A DNA stretch of 64,000 nucleotides, taken from assembly GCA_001970955.1 (NCBI GenBank), contig MPUH01000012.1, positions 114,860 through 178,859 of the forward strand. The letters are read 5' to 3'. This DNA is from Stentor coeruleus (Eukaryota; Ciliophora; Heterotrichea; Heterotrichida; Stentoridae). A program made the translations under genes and the position numbers. Of the stretch, positions 29,849 to 39,934 are shown piece after piece (position 1 is the first letter of the stretch; each line of letters starts with the position of its first letter). Under the pieces are notes generated by a model. It did no database searches and was not told the DNA's origin. It worked only from the letters and a program-made list of their open reading frames with translations.

Positions 29849-31591
29849 CTAGTTCATATCAAATTTAAATTCACAATTTCTAACCTCCGTGCCATCACGA
29901 TTTGTCGCACATGCATATATATGAGTGCTTCCAAATCTTAAAGTAACCTTAACAGTTTTATCCTCAACAGATTGAAAAGGTCTTCCAATATCAATAGTCA
30001 ATTCCCCTAATTGTTCAACTCCTTCTTCATCAATAAATTCTACATCTCTTGAATCACAACAATAAAATATAATCCTCATAACAGTTTGACGTGATCTTAC
30101 TGGACAATATGTCTTTGTATGAACTTCTTCAGCACCTACAGAATCTCCTCCTCTTACAAAAGCATCAAAAACATCTTCACAAAAGTCTTCACCTTCAATA
30201 ATAACTTTTTTATTTTCAGGATGCTTTTCATGATCAAATGTGGTTAAAGTGTTTATACCATATGTTTTTTTTGCGATTCTTGATGTTATTGAATGAGGAT
30301 CTAAGCCGAATAAACAGGCACCACGGACTACTGAAACTTGTGGACGACGAGGGACGAGGACTTGAAGACCTTCTTTTTCGAAAGCTTTTTTTATTTCGGA
30401 TTTTAGATATGGGCTTTCGGAAAAACCCCCAACCATGAAGATGAATTTTAATTCTTCTCGTTTGATTTTTACTTGGGATACTAACTGGGCTACTTTTGAT
30501 TTTATGTTTTCGAACAGTGGCTGGAAAAATGATGACATAAGCACAGCGGGTAAATCTAAACTTGACGACCCCCTAAGTTTGATTTCAAATTCTTTCGGAT
30601 GTGACCCATTATAAGCTTTAACCAATTCTGAAAGTTTCTGTGCAGACAAATCTTCCCCCATATAACTAAGCTGTAATCTACTTCTTTCTTCTTGTCCAGG
30701 ACAAAACTTCCTCTTCAACATTTCAAAATGCTTTAAAATATCCAGTCTCCCAACAGCATTTTTCTGATACGCGGCAAATAGTTCAGGTCCAAAAAACTCT
30801 TTCAAATATTCTTCAAAATATACATCAACAAATTTAGATCCCCATTCACATCCTCCACTTGATGGTAAAAGTTCTTCACACAAAAACTTTTCATCAGGAT
30901 TACACATAAGTTTATGAATAGTAATATCAACCGTTCCTCCTCCACAATCTAAAACCATAATCACAGATGATTTAGTCATCTGAATTCTAACACTTTCTTC
31001 AGTATCTTGTCTTACAGACATTGACCCGCCTTCAGGTTCAAGACAAAGTAAAAGATTATGAGCGTTTAAATTATCAACAATCCCAGCTTCTACACATGCT
31101 TTTCTCATAAATTGTTTATGTTCTTCACTCCATAATGCAGGAACTGTTAAAACCCATTTGATTTTAGTCTTGACAACTTTTCCTACTTGTTCATTAAGTT
31201 TTTGTAAAGCTTTTTCTGATATGAATTTTAAGGTTTCTGAAATTACAACCATTAGCGGCATTTCTCTTCCATCAACAGCTTTTGCGTTTATGTGCAAATG
31301 AAGTAAATGCATTTTGTATGTTTGAAAAAGTAAGGCGGTATCCCCATCGTCTATTATTTCAGCATATCTTTGTAAAGCTTGGAAACCAAATGCTATGAAC
31401 TTGTAATCGTTACTGAAAAGAATCGCTGTGACTGTTTTTTGATCGTCGGAGTCATCACAAGGATTGAAAACTTCGATACGCTGCTTACCTCCTTCGAGAA
31501 GTCTTGGGGTTATTGCATAACCTGAAGCCCCTGTACCAAAGTCTATAGCGATTATGTGAGTAAAAGAAACATCTTCTTGAAGTATTGCCAT
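29849..31591 (-). CDS. HSPA12-type Hsp70-like ATPase
   Basis: 580 residues, one exon, ATG 31591. Actin/Hsp70-fold ATPase motifs are present: phosphate-1 AIDFGTGASGYA near 14-25, phosphate-2 LDCGGGTVDITIH near 213-225 and the adenosine motif FMVGGFSESPYL near 396. HSPA12 proteins are divergent Hsp70s with an atypical ATPase domain and no canonical substrate-binding domain. The C-terminal 120 residues here form a beta-rich part (TVKVTLRFGSTHIYACA). Expected to be cytosolic. Length is somewhat shorter than human HSPA12A. Confidence 0.93.
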   Translation of the reverse strand: MAILQEDVSFTHIIAIDFGTGASGYAITPRLLEGGKQRIEVFNPCDDSDDQKTVTAILFSNDYKFIAFGFQALQRYAEIIDDGDTALLFQTYKMHLLHLHINAKAVDGREMPLMVVISETLKFISEKALQKLNEQVGKVVKTKIKWVLTVPALWSEEHKQFMRKACVEAGIVDNLNAHNLLLCLEPEGGSMSVRQDTEESVRIQMTKSSVIMVLDCGGGTVDITIHKLMCNPDEKFLCEELLPSSGGCEWGSKFVDVYFEEYLKEFFGPELFAAYQKNAVGRLDILKHFEMLKRKFCPGQEERSRLQLSYMGEDLSAQKLSELVKAYNGSHPKEFEIKLRGSSSLDLPAVLMSSFFQPLFENIKSKVAQLVSQVKIKREELKFIFMVGGFSESPYLKSEIKKAFEKEGLQVLVPRRPQVSVVRGACLFGLDPHSITSRIAKKTYGINTLTTFDHEKHPENKKVIIEGEDFCEDVFDAFVRGGDSVGAEEVHTKTYCPVRSRQTVMRIIFYCCDSRDVEFIDEEGVEQLGELTIDIGRPFQSVEDKTVKVTLRFGSTHIYACATNRDGTEVRNCEFKFDMN

Positions 31592-32532
31592 TTAAATTTT
31601 TATTAGTGATAAGGTTTTTTCAAATTGAATGTGTGGGAATATATAGAAGGTTTGCATTGAATTTGATTTGAGTTTGGAATTAATTTTTTATTAGAAAGGA
31701 TTTTATTTTGTCATGAATTTAGAGGTTTGGCTTTGAAAGGATGGGGGTTTTTTATATGAATTTTTTTAAAGAGGTTTAGGTTTTATGATATTGAGTTTTT
31801 AGGTTTTGTTAAGTGTTTTTAAGCTTTTGTGTTTTTTTATGAAGGCTTTATATGATTTACAAATTAGGAAGTTTAGGGAAGTGGATGCTTGAGAGTTGTC
31901 ATTTGTTTAGTTGTAGTTTTATGCAGTTTTTATATTTAAGAAATATTTTGTGTTTAGTTTCTAGACAATTTTATAAAGATATTTTGGTAATTTCTTCGTT
32001 TAGTAATCAGTTTAATCTATTTTTTCTGATTAAATTATATTAAATCAGTACAAGTCTAGACTATCTATATGTTAAAAAAAATATATATTGAAATGTGTTT
32101 ACAGGTTTCCTAATAAAATTAATTAAAAGGATGTTTCTTAAGGTAATTCAAATCACATAAAAATTATTATTTTTCTCAATTTAACATGCTAATTTTTTAT
32201 TCTCTAATCTAAATGTTTACTAAATGACTCATAATATTACACAATTACTTATCCTGCTCGCTTTACTATCCCATATAGTCTTCTCATTTTCTTAAACTAT
32301 TTCATTTATTCTAAAATACCTAAAGTGCATTTAAAAATTATCAAAACTCTAGCATAAATTCAATAATTTTAACATTTTTTCTCTACAACCATCCTAACTG
32401 ATTTAAAACAAAAATCCAAATATTTATCTATTTTTACCTCTCCAAAATTCTAATACCATCCTTTTTCCTCTAATTTCCCCATCTACCAACCAAACCCTTA
32501 GCATTGATAAACCCATAGTAGCTTTAATGATT
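31592..32532. other. Intergenic, skew switch, no supported gene
   Basis: About 940 nt between two minus-strand genes. 31600-31900 is G/T-rich and 32170-32530 is A/C-rich. A 63-codon plus-strand frame at 31852-32043 is hydrophobic, lacks any family resemblance and lies in the skewed flank, so it is not called. Confidence 0.5.
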
Positions 32533-33057
32533 TTATGGAAGACTAAGTATATTTTTGATTAAAAAAAAGCTAAAAACTCCTAAAAAAGCTCCAAATATTG
32601 TATCTGTAGGATAGTGACACATATAATAAATTCTTGCTAGCATTGTAAGCACCACACAAATTATAGCAACTACTCCAGGGACAACTCCAAAATAAGCCAT
32701 TATCATCCAAAAACTTGCAGCTTGCATTGAATCTCCCGATGGCAAGGAATGATTTTTTTCTCTCCCACGAAAATCAAAAATTAAAGCTTCAAATCTTTTA
32801 GGACTAAGCCCAGGACGAGGTCTTGATAAATACCGTTTAAGGAAATAAGTTAAAAATCCATCAAATGATATAACTAACAAACATAGTATAAGATTGGATA
32901 GAGACCAGGGGATAAAAATAAGTCCAAAAGCGTATATAAAACCAAGTATTTCATTGTTGAAAGATATAGCAAACATCAACATTAGGTATTCAAACATGCC
33001 TCCGGTCGCCGTAGATTTATGTATAAAATCAACTGCTAGCTGGTCAATTAAAAACAT
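32533..33057 (-). CDS. PAP2-superfamily membrane phosphatase
   Basis: 174 residues with four or five hydrophobic segments. The three PAP2 motifs are visible: C1 KRYLSRPRP (74-82), C2 SLPSGDS (104-110) and C3 ARIYYMCHYPTD (141-152) with Arg142, His148 and Asp152. Such enzymes remove phosphate from lipid phosphates or polyprenyl diphosphates. In C2 the usual histidine of PSGH is Asp109. The C3 nucleophile His148 is intact. The substrate cannot be told. The small size and single-exon form fit polyisoprenoid-diphosphatase-like members. Confidence 0.9.
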   Translation of the reverse strand: MFLIDQLAVDFIHKSTATGGMFEYLMLMFAISFNNEILGFIYAFGLIFIPWSLSNLILCLLVISFDGFLTYFLKRYLSRPRPGLSPKRFEALIFDFRGREKNHSLPSGDSMQAASFWMIMAYFGVVPGVVAIICVVLTMLARIYYMCHYPTDTIFGAFLGVFSFFLIKNILSLP

Positions 33058-33065
33058 GAGAATAG

Positions 33066-33075
33066 TTTATATAAA
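33066..33075 (-). promoter_or_regulatory. TTTATATAAA palindrome upstream of the PAP2 start
   Basis: A perfect 10-nt palindrome 8 nt upstream of the PAP2 ATG (33057). The same element precedes several other starts in the window, so it may be a TATA-type core promoter or start-proximal element. Its AT-richness makes chance occurrences possible. Confidence 0.35.
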
Positions 33076-33243
33076 GATGAGATATTTGAAGTAATGGTAG
33101 AGAAATGCTGAGAAAAAATGAGAAACAAAAGTTTTTTGCATATAAATCATGTAATATTTCCCATAATCACAATTTTAAAATTCTTAAATTATCATCTCAT
33201 TATAAAAAACACATCCCTAATTCCAAAAGAAATATAAATATCA

Positions 33244-34002
33244 ATGGACTACATATCAAATGACCATGGAATCAAACTAGCCTATAACCTTCACTTATCA
33301 GAAAATGAGACCAACAATATAGTAATCCTTATCCACGAAGCTTTAAGCGATAGAAACAATCCTTTATTCCAAAAATTAGCTGAAAATTTAACCTGCAACA
33401 GTATAAGATTTGATATGCAAGGCAATGGGGATAGTGAAGGAGTTTTTTCTCTTGCCGGCTATGGTAAAGAAATTGATGATATTCATTGTTTAGTCAATTG
33501 GGCAAGATCTCAAGGATATAAGGTTGTAGGTTTGATCGGTCATGGAAAAGGGGCAAATGAGGTTATGATGTATTCAGCTAAATATGCTGATGTACCTTTA
33601 TGTGTTTCTATTGCCCCAAGATATGATATGAAATTGTTACCAAATGCTGTTAAAGAACTTTTACCTCAAATTGAAGCTAATGGCGCGGCTCAGATTAATG
33701 TTAGAGGAATGGTTTTAAATATAGAAAAAGCTGCTGTCAATGATTATTCACATGTAGATATGAGTAAAGTGGCTAAAAATGTTAAAGCTTGGACGTGTAT
33801 TATCCATAGTAAAGCTGATGAGGAAGTACCATATAGTGAAAGTGTTGATTTGAATAAACTCCTTGGTAAGATGGCGTTTGAGTTTCATTTGTTAGAGAAT
33901 TTCGATCATTATTTTACAAATAGCGATAACGAGGTTAGTACTTTGGTCAATAACTTTTTGACTAAGACTTTACCTTTACTTAGACTTAAATCACTTATTT
34001 AG
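33244..34002 (+). CDS. Alpha/beta-hydrolase-fold protein without nucleophile serine
   Basis: 252 residues, ATG 33244, one exon. It has the fold pattern of the AARE/serine-aminopeptidase-like group: strand VILIHEAL (27-34), FDMQGNGDSEG (56-66), elbow IGHGKGANE (98-106), acid region IIHSKADEEVPY near 188-199 and His region ENFDHYF near 226-232. At the elbow the expected G-x-S-x-G reads Gly99-His-Gly101-Lys-Gly103, so the nucleophile is replaced by glycine. The Asp and His candidates remain. It may be a non-catalytic member or act with another nucleophile. The start is 186 nt from the divergent PAP2 start. Confidence 0.88.
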   Translation: MDYISNDHGIKLAYNLHLSENETNNIVILIHEALSDRNNPLFQKLAENLTCNSIRFDMQGNGDSEGVFSLAGYGKEIDDIHCLVNWARSQGYKVVGLIGHGKGANEVMMYSAKYADVPLCVSIAPRYDMKLLPNAVKELLPQIEANGAAQINVRGMVLNIEKAAVNDYSHVDMSKVAKNVKAWTCIIHSKADEEVPYSESVDLNKLLGKMAFEFHLLENFDHYFTNSDNEVSTLVNNFLTKTLPLLRLKSLI

Positions 34003-34088
34003 CATTAAACAAAACTTTATCAATAAAAAATCACAATTTTTTTACCTTCACTTTGATATTATAGCATTATTTTAATATATCCTTATAT

Positions 34089-35039
34089 ATGAATCATACA
34101 CATGAAGAAACCAAAGCCTCAAATAAAAGCCAAACCACTCCATTCAGACATTCAAACAAGTTCATACCTTATATTCCTCTCACAATAATTTCTAGATCAG
34201 CGCCTAGAGGTACAAATCTTAAGCTTATCAGACCTCTTAATTTTTATCAAATAAGTAATTCTAACTCTCCAAATTTTGCAGACAGGAACTTAGACAGTCA
34301 AAATAAAACAAGTCATTTTAGATTACCTCCTATAGAATCTTCTATTGTCACATCGATAAAACGTAGTAATTATCTGACAAAGCCTACAAGTACTCTTATA
34401 ATCGAAGCAGCGATGTTTATCAAATACATGCCTAAGGTTGCATATAAAGTTGAAGAATTATTACACCTTATAAAGCCTCCAGGATATGAAAACAAGAAAA
34501 CTTTGATTTTGGATTTAGATGAAACTTTAGTCCATGCTGAAGATAATCCTATTAATTGTCATGTGTGTTTAAAAATACCAATTAAAGGACAAATTGGGTT
34601 AAATCTACGTCCTTATTGTTTTGATCTGCTAAAATTTGCTAGTAAGGAGTTTGAGGTTATTATATTTACTGCATCACAAAAATCATATGCAGATGCTATA
34701 ATTGATCACTTAGATCCATTACACCTTTTTGTTCATCATAGATTATATAGAGAGCATTGCACAGCTAATCATGAACATTATATAAAAAATATAGAGCGTA
34801 TTGCTGATAGGAATATTAAAGATATTATTATTGTTGACAATTCTATAATATCATTTCTTTTTCATTTAGATAATGGTGTGCCTATATCAACTTGGTATTC
34901 AAATATAAATGATTTTCAGCTTAAACTTCTTATAGATTATTTAAAGCTTATGATCCCGGTAAATGATATTCGTGAAGTTAATAGACCCTCTTTTCAATTG
35001 CAAAAACTTATAGTATCAGCAAAAATAACAAATGATTAA
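34089..35039 (+). CDS. FCP1/SCP-type phosphatase (NIF domain)
   Basis: 316 residues, ATG 34089. The N-terminal 130 residues are polar and unstructured. The catalytic domain (about 136-290) begins with LILDLDETLVHA, where Asp142 and Asp144 form the DxDxT nucleophile/acid pair. FTASQKSYADAIIDHLDP, HRLYREHC and the second Asp motif IIIVDNS follow. These are features of CTD-small-phosphatase-like and Dullard-like enzymes that dephosphorylate proteins. The 3' partner residues look complete. It begins 86 nt after the hydrolase stop, on the same strand. Confidence 0.92.
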   Translation: MNHTHEETKASNKSQTTPFRHSNKFIPYIPLTIISRSAPRGTNLKLIRPLNFYQISNSNSPNFADRNLDSQNKTSHFRLPPIESSIVTSIKRSNYLTKPTSTLIIEAAMFIKYMPKVAYKVEELLHLIKPPGYENKKTLILDLDETLVHAEDNPINCHVCLKIPIKGQIGLNLRPYCFDLLKFASKEFEVIIFTASQKSYADAIIDHLDPLHLFVHHRLYREHCTANHEHYIKNIERIADRNIKDIIIVDNSIISFLFHLDNGVPISTWYSNINDFQLKLLIDYLKLMIPVNDIREVNRPSFQLQKLIVSAKITND

Positions 35040-35525
35040 GATATAATTATATGCTAATATCAATCATGGTATTTAATAAATTTTATTAACAGCAACTTTC
35101 TTTAAAATTCATATAATTATAATGGAATTTATAATAATTTCAGGTAAAAAAAATATATATATATACTTGAGGATATAAAAGTTTGTGAAATTTGATGAAA
35201 GAAAATATTTTAGTATGGTCTAGGAATAATATTTTACTAATGAGTTTATCTCTTCACTAAACACAAGGAATGTCTATTTGAATTTAAAAAAATCTTATTA
35301 GGCATAAGCAAAACTTATTTTCACTGAATTAAGTAACGAGATAAAAAAATTTTGTGTATTAGTTACAAAAAATTTGTATCCAGATATTTACTATTGCATT
35401 TTCTTCTCTTAAAAGCTATAGAATTTATTTGAAATATCACGTAGTTGATTTCTTAGTATGAAGTTCCTGTCACAATAGAAAGTTTATATAAAATAACTGA
35501 AGTTTTAATATAACTCTATAATTAT
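35040..35525. other. Intergenic, holds a TATA-like palindrome
   Basis: About 490 nt of AT-rich DNA between two plus-strand genes. tttatataaa lies at 35483-35492, 33 nt before the RING-H2 start. No gene is seen. Confidence 0.5.
35483..35492 (+). promoter_or_regulatory. TTTATATAAA palindrome upstream of the RING-H2 gene
   Basis: The same 10-nt palindrome as before the PAP2 start, 33 nt upstream of ATG 35526. Candidate core promoter element; based only on recurrence. Confidence 0.35.
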
Positions 35526-36200
35526 ATGTCAGAAGAATTCAAGTCGGCAAAACAAAAGAAAATCAACTTTGAAATTGTAAAGCAGCCAATGCCTGACAAC
35601 TCACCTGAAATTGAAGATCTTTCAGGCCATGATCTCTTATCTTCATCCTACGAAGTACAAATTCAGCAAATAAAATCCTCAATCCATAGAGATCGAAAAG
35701 TAATTCCTAATCAGTGGATAGAAGATCTCCAGCATCAAAGCTATGAAAATGCTCTTCTTATAGCTAAACTTTATGAAGAGAAAAAGCGATTAATCAGAGA
35801 ATATCAAAAAATACGATATTATCAATATAAGCAACAAATAAATACTGCAATCTCAATGTCCTTACAAGATTTTTCAGGTCCAGCTAGAGATTATCCTAGA
35901 ATTGATGAATCTATTGATTTAGAGACTTTTAATGGAAATCAATTAGATAATATGACATATGAAGATATCTTAAAATTAGAAGAAAAAATAGGAAGTGTGA
36001 ATGTTGGGCTTACTGAATCAGAAATCTCTTCAATACCAACAACTAGTTTAGATAAGCCTGATACTTGTTCTATCTGTTTAAATCAAGGTACTTATGGTAA
36101 AGTTCTTATCTGTAGCCATTTTTTCCATGGAGAATGCATAGATAGATGGCTTCAGACAAAAAAACAATGTCCTCTTTGCATGAGTGAGTGCATTTTATAA
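35526..36200 (+). CDS. RING-H2 finger protein
   Basis: 224 residues, ATG 35526, one exon. Residues 1-180 are polar with a helical segment near 70-105. The C-terminal 45 residues are a RING-H2 finger: CSICLNQ, then LICSHFFHGECIDRWL and CPLCMSEC, giving the C3H2C3 ligand order with the usual W before the last Cys pair. Expected to be an E3 ubiquitin ligase. No transmembrane segment is seen, so probably cytosolic. Substrate unknown. Confidence 0.9.
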   Translation: MSEEFKSAKQKKINFEIVKQPMPDNSPEIEDLSGHDLLSSSYEVQIQQIKSSIHRDRKVIPNQWIEDLQHQSYENALLIAKLYEEKKRLIREYQKIRYYQYKQQINTAISMSLQDFSGPARDYPRIDESIDLETFNGNQLDNMTYEDILKLEEKIGSVNVGLTESEISSIPTTSLDKPDTCSICLNQGTYGKVLICSHFFHGECIDRWLQTKKQCPLCMSECIL

Positions 36201-37021
36201 AAATATATAATTTCGTATTATGCAATCAAATAACACCCATATAATATTTTATAGTTTGTGTGTAAATGAGTATAAATAATTCAATTTTTTTAGGTTTTTT
36301 AGGTTTTTTTTATGTGTTATAAATGAAATAATTTCAAAATTATATCAGAAAATTGTAATACTTATGATATTAAAGAAAAATCATGTTTTTGGACTATTTA
36401 TAATATGCAAACTGTTTGAATTTTTATTAATATCTTAAATAGATGAAGGATATAAGCTGATATCTAAGCTTAGGTTATAATCCAACATTTTTCTAAGTTT
36501 TTGAGCCTAGTTTTCCTGTTTTTGTCATGATTAAAAACTTGGAAAACTTTATCTAATCGATAGTTTGACAAAAATTTTTTCTATCTGTGGCTACAGCAAG
36601 GAATTCGGAATAGTCAATATATTCACTATTATCTTTATTGATTCTTGAAATTATTGTATGAATATCATTTTACTTAAATCTTCACCGAATATTGTTTTAT
36701 AATAAAAGATGAAAAAAATCTTCTACTGTATAATTTTTAAGTATGAGATCAAGGTGCTGATTTAAAGCTCAATCCATTAGAAATCTTTAAAATTTATCAT
36801 GATCTTAACTTCCAACATTTTCGAAATTATATCTTTTGTTTTAGCCAAAATAAATTCCCAAATATCCCCATCATATCATCTTTTCTTTTCTTTTCTATAT
36901 CATTTCATAGTCTGAGCTTTAACTTTATTGGAAAATAAAATTTGCCACTCTAAACAACCAAATATCGCATTTCCAAAAAAAATCTAGTTTATTCTCTGAT
37001 AATATGGCATCTTTGTAATAA
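36201..37021. other. Intergenic, skew switch
   Basis: About 820 nt between two plus-strand genes. 36250-36500 is G/T-rich and 36820-37020 strongly C-rich and G-poor. The composition changes as in other intergenic regions. No gene is seen. Confidence 0.55.
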
Positions 37022-37936
37022 ATGTCTGAACACAAGTCAAGGTGGGGCTTACTAAAAACCCCAGTAACTCAGCCCCTCTTTGAAAATCTTGAAGTTCCTG
37101 ACTCCTACAAGGCCAAATTTTCATCAAACAACCCTCTAGAAATCGATCGTAAATCATATTAAGAAAATACCTTACTAAGCAATTTATTCGAAGATATGTC
37201 AATGTCAACTAATACAGGTCCACCTAGTTATGATGTATTTTAAAATTAGAGTTTTTTACTTCCAATACCAAATGATTGTGTTGGGCTTATTATTGGTAAG
37301 CAAGGAGATATGATAAAACATCTTCGAGTAACCTCAAATGCTAGTGTTATACAAGTAGCTAAAGATTGTGCACCTGGTTGTGCTTATAGAAATGTGTTTA
37401 TTGAAGGATCTTTAGAAAGCTACTGTCTTGCAAAAAAAATGATATACGAAATTATCGATGAGAACAATAAAGCTAAAAGGCTTCCAACTTATAACTTGAC
37501 TCATACACTATCTTCTGAACCTTATGTAGAAATTATTGTCCCTGAGGCTTATATACAATTGATTTTAGGAAGTGATTTATTAATGCTGAAAAAAATCCAT
37601 TCTGAGTCTGGAGCTCAAGTTTTAGTACCGACAAAGTGTGCCCCAGGTACAAATAATCGTTATTTGACTATTACCGGCCAGCCAGAATGCATAAGATTAG
37701 CAAAAAGAATGATATATGAAATTTTAGAACCAGTATTTTATATATAGGCATATAGAGAACATGCTGTAGCTAATGGTGTTGGGGTTATTAACCATGAACA
37801 AATCGATCCTGAATTCCCTTATTGTAGTTTTTATGGCTTAGTACTCAAAGTTCAAATGATAACAATGACAGCTTGTGAAGCAACTTCTAACCCAGCATCT
37901 GCAGCATTGAAAAGCATAAACAAACATTTTCAATAA
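37022..37936 (+). CDS. KH-domain RNA-binding protein, four exons
   Basis: Exons 37022-37148, 37164-37234, 37250-37732 and 37748-37936 with three 15-nt introns give 289 residues in one frame, MSEHKSRWGLL to SINKHFQ. The first KH domain (about residues 67-135) has FLLPIPNDCVGLIIGKQGDMIKHL with the RNA-binding GxxG loop GKQG. The second (about 155-225) starts VEIIVPEAYIQLILGSDLLMLKK, where the loop reads GSDL and is degenerate. Each ends with an LAKxMIYEI helix. The C-terminal 65 residues look like a folded extension. The protein resembles FUBP/PCBP-type KH proteins that bind single-stranded RNA. Without splicing the gene appears only as one 145-codon fragment. Confidence 0.9.
37149..37163 (+). 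other. 15-nt intron
   Basis: GTAAATCATATTAAG, phase 1 (GAT C|AA). Retention gives in-frame TAA. The 3' splice site is AAG, where all others are TAG or CAG. A at position 10. Confidence 0.85.
37235..37249 (+). other. 15-nt intron
   Basis: GTATTTTAAAATTAG, phase 0; retention gives in-frame TAA and then TAG. Removal joins TAT GAT to AGT TTT TTA at the start of KH1. A at position 10. Confidence 0.88.
37733..37747 (+). other. 15-nt intron
   Basis: GTATTTTATATATAG, phase 0; retention gives in-frame TAG. Removal joins GAA CCA to GCA TAT AGA and opens 63 more codons. A at position 10. Confidence 0.88.
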
Positions 37937-38076
37937 TTCACTAGACTTATTAACTTTTTTTTCATATAATTACATATATTATCACAAACAAAAACTATGA
38001 TTATGAAAAGATAGAAGAAAGCATTTAAGGATAATAAACTGTTTCATCTTTACGATTTGTAAATAATAATAATATA

Positions 38077-39828
38077 ATGAGTACAAGTTTTAAAAGAAGA
38101 AATAATCTTAAGACAACTACTTTGCCCCCTTGGTCTAATGATAATATATTAGAAGATTTACTTATTACTAAAGACCCAAGAGAAACTATTGAAGCTATAA
38201 GGCAACTTTTAGAAACAGGTCAAAAAGGTCCGAATCTGCATTTAATATTAGCTACAATGCCTAATCGCTCTGTAAAACTTTTAATACCAGAAACCCTTAT
38301 AAAATTTCCTCATTTGCCAACTTTATATCTTTACACTGACGAAAAAGGTTTTGTCCATTCAAAAGCCGATGAAAAGTAATATAAAATCAGTTGTCTATCA
38401 ATGTTTTTCAAAAACGTGGCAAGCGAAAAAAATAATGAAGGTATTCCTAAATATGTTCACATTGATGAAAATATACATTTGTGTATGGATTCAAAAGAAG
38501 CTTTACATTGGTGGGTTGTTAGTAAAGCTGAAATGCATATGCTACAGAAATATGTTGTCCCATGTAAAAAAAACCTTCAAAAACTAAGAGTTTATTGGAA
38601 AGCTAAAACTGGGCTAAGGTTTTTAGTTGTTAGTTCAATTACGACAATACAAAAAATTATCCCTAAACCTAAAAAAAATTCAATTATTTCTATTGGAATT
38701 TATCAGCATAAAATAAAAGACTATGCCTTTGCTGGAAGGCTTTTAAGAGCTTCTTTTGATCCTACTTTACCTAATAGAAGTTTGATAAGTATAAAAAAAG
38801 AAAATCCTATTACAGAAGAAAATATTAAAGAAATAAATCAAGACCTTGATAAACATTTTTTAGTTAAATTCAGTGACAAGTATGGGACAAAACTTTGTGA
38901 GGTGCCAACTTTTGATGAGGTAAAAGATATTGTTATGAGGGTTATACAATGTATAAATAATAATGTCAATGGAAATACAATGTCATCTTTAAGTAAAAAT
39001 ATTGAAGGAGATAATCAAGTGATATCAGAGATTATTATAGACTTTATGCTAGATAAAAATTCGAATTGGGTTTTTATACAGTGTAAAGCTTTTAAAATGG
39101 ACTATATGCCTACTAAGTATAATACTTTATTTCCAATGAAAACACTTAGTGAAAATTCTTTAAATCATTATGAAGAATTTTTATCAAGACCTACAAATGA
39201 ACCTTTCCTCTCAATTGCTTCTTTAACAAGCCGATTAAATTGTTTAGGAAAAAAATCAGCTGAAATGTTAAAAAAACAAAAATATTCATCCCCAGAAATC
39301 ATCCCTAAAATCTATGTTTCCCATTTTCCTGAGTTAAGTTTTTCTCTACCTTCAAAGCAAGAATCATTAACTAAAGATGTATATACAGATATTTACTCAT
39401 TACAAATTAATCGAGTTGCTGATCATTATGATAGAATACGTTCACTTGCAAAAAAAAACAAAATAGATACAATAAGAAGAAAAACTGCTATTTTAACTGA
39501 ATCTATTGTTACTATAGCTGTTAATAAAATACTTCGTAGACTTGAAGTTGTGAATGATTTGAAAAAAGTTGCAGAAATCGGAGAAGGGTTTTTCCCACAG
39601 TTTTTCGCTAAAGTGCTTGAGGAAGAGAAAAATATGGAGTTTTTTTTTAAGTTTCAGCAGAGTTTTGATTGGAAACTTACTATGAGACAATATAGAATGA
39701 TGCATAATATTATTGTAGATGAGTGTAAGAAAGTTGGGTTATTTAATGGGAGTGAGTTTCAAGCTTTGACTAGGGCGTTAGAAAAACTTGAAGCTTTTAT
39801 ATTTAAATATCATTATACTAATGATTAG
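38077..39828 (+). CDS. Unknown protein, 578 residues, two exons
   Basis: Exons 38077-38375 and 38391-39828 are joined across intron GTAATATAAAATCAG. The join makes AAT TGT CTA TCA and keeps one frame. The N-terminus is basic and unstructured. The middle has a segment FMLDKNSNWVFIQCKAF of a type found in large ciliate proteins. The C-terminal 160 residues are helical. There is no signal peptide, transmembrane helix or catalytic motif that I recognise. Trp-rich and Lys-rich patches (ALHWWVV) are present. It starts 140 nt after the KH gene on the same strand. Confidence 0.85.
38376..38390 (+). other. 15-nt intron
   Basis: GTAATATAAAATCAG, phase 2 (AA|T); retention makes AAG TAA, an immediate stop. 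Removal fuses a 99-codon frame to a 479-codon frame. A at position 10. Confidence 0.9.
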
Positions 39829-39934
39829 GTAATTTGAGTTTATATTTTTTTTTTTAGATTCTGTAGGTATTTTTAGAATCAAGATATATAAATAGATGAT
39901 TATTAATCAAAATCATATTTTTATAAAAAATATT

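Noticed and set aside
31852-32043. 63-codon hydrophobic plus-strand frame
   Set aside because: It lies in a G/T-rich flank where hydrophobic codons are expected by composition; no domain or neighbour support.
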